Shown: in pieces, positions 61,732-64,000 of the stretch | Position numbering within the stretch: the stretch's first letter is position 1 | How the letters are laid out: each line of letters opens with the position of its first letter | Assembly: GCA_038327655.1 (NCBI GenBank) | Contig: JBBQLG010000008.1 | Span: forward strand, 15,732 to 79,731 | Length of the DNA: 64,000 nt | Origin: JBBQLG01 sp038327655 | GTDB lineage: Bacteria; Bacteroidota; Bacteroidia; Cytophagales; Spirosomataceae | Reading direction: 5' to 3' | Notes under the pieces: generated by a model | Databases searched by the model: none | Told to the model about the DNA's origin: nothing | The model's input: the letters and a program-made list of their open reading frames with translations, nothing else | Program-made: the position numbers and the translations under genes

Positions 61732-62187
61732 ATGCGCTCCGAATTTCTGACTACGCTTTGTGTACTGACGTTTCTGGGCTGCGCCTGGAGCCTGTTCGAT
61801 AACATAACGACCATTTTTCGCACTGACGCCGTCACTGAAATCAAGCGCGACGAAGCTCCCCGAAGCGGTACCAACCCGCCCCCGGCTACTCTGAGTACAC
61901 CCTCGCTGAGTGATACCGACGGGGGCGGCCCCGGTCCCGGCGACTCCGATTTTGTGCGTCGGCTGGCAATCGGACAAATCGGTTATTCGCTGCTGACGCT
62001 CATCGGGGCCATCCTGATGTTCAACCTACGTCGTATGGGCTGGTACGTGTACGTGGCCGGGGTCGTCGTCGGGCTTATCGCGCCGGTGGTACTGGTCGGT
62101 TTTACGGCCCTGAACGCTACGTTCGGCGTCTTTTTCAGCATCATCTTCGCGGCCCTCTACTGGCTTCGGCTGAGCGAAATGCGGTAA
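61732..62187 (+). CDS. Small membrane protein with Pro/Gly-rich loop, unknown
   Basis: 151 residues with four probable membrane helices: one near 5-22 (TTLCVLTFLGCAWSLF), then an extracytoplasmic Pro/Thr/Gly/Asp-rich loop (about 40-75), and three more from 78 to the end (IGQIGYSLLTLIGAILMF; GWYVYVAGVVVGLIAPVVLV; GVFFSIIFAALYWLRL). No catalytic motif. The layout is a common Bacteroidota hypothetical. Divergent from SCP2 and convergent with the XRE gene, 15 bases apart. Confidence 0.68.
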   Translation: MRSEFLTTLCVLTFLGCAWSLFDNITTIFRTDAVTEIKRDEAPRSGTNPPPATLSTPSLSDTDGGGPGPGDSDFVRRLAIGQIGYSLLTLIGAILMFNLRRMGWYVYVAGVVVGLIAPVVLVGFTALNATFGVFFSIIFAALYWLRLSEMR

Positions 62188-62202
62188 TGCACCGCAGTGA
62201 AA

Positions 62203-62580
62203 TTATCGGCTCATCAGCTTATCAATCACCGTCTTCAGATAAGCTACTTCATCCTGTAGCCCCTGAATTCGCTCTTCATACAGTTTACGCTCGTTATCAA
62301 AATTGTCCTTCCCCAAAAATATACCGCTGTTAGCTGAAGAATGGGTGTTCATAGCGCCAAAGACTACCATCTTCTCATCAAAGCCGATCAAGTCGTTCAG
62401 CCCTACCTTCAGCACCTCGGCGACCTGTTGAAGCCGGGAGAGTGAAATGTCCGTTTCATCGCGTTCGATTTTGCCATAGCCTGCCTGTGACATCTGTAGG
62501 GCATCGGCCATGTAATCCTGGGTAAAATTGCGGAGTTCGCGGAGTTTCTTGATTTTGTTTCCTACCAGTAGCGTTTCCAT
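62203..62580 (-). CDS. XRE-family regulator with C-terminal coiled coil
   Basis: 125 residues. The helix-turn-helix spans about 8-62 (IKKLRELRNFTQDYMADALQ, then MSQAGYGKIERDETDISLSR). A linker is followed by a coiled-coil tail (ERKLYEERIQGLQDEVAYLK) that probably dimerises. It is divergent from the methyltransferase gene, with three phased direct repeats in the 102-base gap. This arrangement resembles a controller protein of a restriction-modification locus. Confidence 0.85.
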   Translation of the reverse strand: METLLVGNKIKKLRELRNFTQDYMADALQMSQAGYGKIERDETDISLSRLQQVAEVLKVGLNDLIGFDEKMVVFGAMNTHSSANSGIFLGKDNFDNERKLYEERIQGLQDEVAYLKTVIDKLMSR

Positions 62581-62593
62581 ACGGTGTTTTATT

Positions 62594-62646
62594 AGTACTT
62601 TCAGTGGCTAAGATAGTACTGTCAGTTTTGAATTTATACTTTCAGT
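62594..62646. promoter_or_regulatory. Three phased direct repeats between XRE and methyltransferase genes
   Basis: AGTACTTTCAGT (62594-62605), AGTACTGTCAGT (62615-62626) and TATACTTTCAGT (62635-62646), at 21- and 20-base spacing, two helical turns. They probably bind the XRE protein and control both divergent genes. Confidence 0.6.
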
Positions 62647-62682
62647 TATATTTTCTTCGTAGTTACGCTTTTAGTGACTGCC

Positions 62683-64000
62683 ATGATTCCACAACTGCCT
62701 GACGAAGAACGCGATTACCTCATTGAGAGACTTCGTAAGGGGGAGCCAATCCCCGCCGACTTCAAATACAAACTATTTCCAACGCTTCAGAAAGAGTATG
62801 AGTTGGTCTACGCGGGCAAGATGCGCCGGGAAGACATTCTGGCGGATGAAGACGGGATAACGGCAATGCCTCTGCAAATCGAAAAGGTCTTTAACGGCAC
62901 CCGTGAAGGGTTTGCCGACGGGTGGCGCAACCTGATGGTATTCGGGGATAATCTCCAATTCCTTAAAACCTTGTATGCCAATACTGATGACCTCATCCGT
63001 GATCGGGTGAAAGGCCAAGTGAAGTTAATCTACATTGATCCGCCGTTTGCTACAGAATCAGATTTTAATAACAAAACAGGACAGTTAGCATATAGTGACA
63101 GAGCAAAAGGTAGCGATTTTGTAGAATTCCTGCGTCGTCGGCTTATTGTTGCAAGGGAGTTGTTGGCAAACGATGGGACAATTTATGTCCATTTGGATGC
63201 CAAGAAGGGACACACTATCAAAGTGATCTTAGATGAGATTTTTACAGGTTTTCAGTTTGTAGAAATTGTCTGGGTATGTGGTTTAATGGGCTCAGGTAAA
63301 TTCTTTCCGAAAGCTCATGAAGCGATTTACTGTTATAAAGCACCAAATGCTACATTCAACCCACCACCCAGATTAGGCTATTCAAAGCGTATAACGAATG
63401 CTTTGACAAAGGACGAGAATGGCTGGTACTATACAAGAGGGCGTGAAAGCAGTGGTGGATCTACATACCTGAAAACCTATATCTGTACAGATCCTACGCT
63501 TACTAAACAGCAGGCTATAGAAGATGCTAATCGGAAGAGGCCTCAAACGGCTTGGGATGTCTGGATAGGAAAGGACGATTTGGCGGAATCATTTAATGAT
63601 TATCCAGTAGGAACATATGCCTACATTGAAGAAGATAACACCGGTTATCCTACTCAGAAACCTGACCTACTGCTAAAGCGAATTATTGAGTCATCAACCA
63701 ATCGTGATGATTTAGTGCTCGATTTTTTCGGCGGCAGTGGTACTACACCCGCTGTTGCCGAAAAGCTGGGCCGACGCTGGATTACATGTGACATCGGTAA
63801 GTTATCCTTCTACACTATGCAGAAACGGCTTCTGCAAATTCAGGCCAGTAAAAGCTTGGCCAATCCCGCGCAGAGATACGGTCAACCCGCCCGTACGTTT
63901 GCTACCGTCAATACAGGCCTGTATGATTTACCCAAGCTTTTTGACCTCGACCGGGACAAATATCGAACTTTCGTGCTGAACCTGTTTGAGATTGACAATG
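62683..64000 (+). CDS. Adenine-N6 DNA methyltransferase, type III Mod-like (3' end outside window)
   Basis: The frame opens at ATG 62683 (MIPQLPDEERDYLIERLR) and is still open after 439 codons at the window edge. Motif IV is LIYIDPPFATESDFN, with motif I later at VLDFFGGSGTTPAVAEKLG, followed by RRWITCDIGK. This order (DPPF before FxGxG) is the beta group, which includes Mod subunits of type III systems. The region between is the target-recognition part. Its GC content is well below that of the window average, suggesting transfer. A Res helicase subunit would be expected downstream but is not visible. Confidence 0.9.
   Translation, partial: MIPQLPDEERDYLIERLRKGEPIPADFKYKLFPTLQKEYELVYAGKMRREDILADEDGITAMPLQIEKVFNGTREGFADGWRNLMVFGDNLQFLKTLYANTDDLIRDRVKGQVKLIYIDPPFATESDFNNKTGQLAYSDRAKGSDFVEFLRRRLIVARELLANDGTIYVHLDAKKGHTIKVILDEIFTGFQFVEIVWVCGLMGSGKFFPKAHEAIYCYKAPNATFNPPPRLGYSKRITNALTKDENGWYYTRGRESSGGSTYLKTYICTDPTLTKQQAIEDANRKRPQTAWDVWIGKDDLAESFNDYPVGTYAYIEEDNTGYPTQKPDLLLKRIIESSTNRDDLVLDFFGGSGTTPAVAEKLGRRWITCDIGKLSFYTMQKRLLQIQASKSLANPAQRYGQPARTFATVNTGLYDLPKLFDLDRDKYRTFVLNLFEIDN

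Overview
The window looks like a chromosome segment of a Bacteroidota bacterium of the order Cytophagales, probably near Spirosoma/Fibrella/Rudanella. The evidence is a C-terminal type IX secretion (T9SS) sorting domain, carboxypeptidase-like/TonB-type outer-membrane biology, DUF1501/DUF1800 and MoxR-DUF58-DUF4129 gene sets, GC-rich housekeeping DNA, and repeated matches to the Bacteroidota promoter consensus (TTG, about 20 bp, TAnnTTTG). The genus is inference. I saw no rRNA, tRNA, CRISPR array or transposase.

Layout. 1-5.6 kb: distal end of a complex I operon (a probable nuoI tail, nuoJ, nuoK, an embedded 2-oxoglutarate oxygenase, nuoL, nuoM). 5.6-10.8 kb: envelope genes (lptD on the minus strand, divergent from a cell-wall amidase and an MCE/MlaD protein). 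10.8-13.0 kb: a lower-GC, overlapping ATPase plus small-partner pair that looks like a defence module. 13.1-19.4 kb: acyl-CoA carboxylase beta, PlsC, a barrel protein, a Uma2 nuclease-fold protein and DsbD. 19.5-26.0 kb: PhyH-type oxygenase, an XRE/membrane-protein pair, glyA, tatC, DUF4349 lipoprotein, M20 peptidase. 26.1-36.5 kb: a long minus-strand MoxR/DUF58/DUF4129/DUF4350/SpoIIM operon into which a YhcG-type nuclease and several small envelope genes are intercalated, with a divergent RDD gene. 36.6-41.1 kb: an M20D amidohydrolase followed by a low-GC insert (lipoprotein, S41 peptidase) that ends in a decayed copy of the amidohydrolase 3' end, then a carboxypeptidase-regulatory-domain protein. 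41.3-51.4 kb: WrbA, DUF1501, DUF1800, a large T9SS-exported subtilase, a double-TonB_C protein, deoC. 51.5-53.0 kb: cytosine-5 methyltransferase and a frameshifted HNH endonuclease. 53.1-55.0 kb: gcvT, comB. 55.1-61.3 kb: an EmrAB-TolC efflux operon with a divergent MarR regulator and an aldehyde dehydrogenase. 61.4-64.0 kb: SCP2 protein, small membrane protein, XRE regulator, three phased direct repeats, and an adenine methyltransferase (type III Mod-like) running off the end.

The most notable points are: the ATPase/partner pair as a candidate anti-phage module; the restriction gene apparently broken by a single-base shift beside an intact methyltransferase; the decayed duplication flanking the S41 insert; a roughly 260-bp intergenic element with 43-bp inverted ends enclosing 44-bp degenerate tandem copies; and a set of long intergenic hairpins built from short stuttering words, which fill gaps from stop codon to stop codon or lie directly against start codons.

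All assignments come from reading motifs and context by eye. No search was run.
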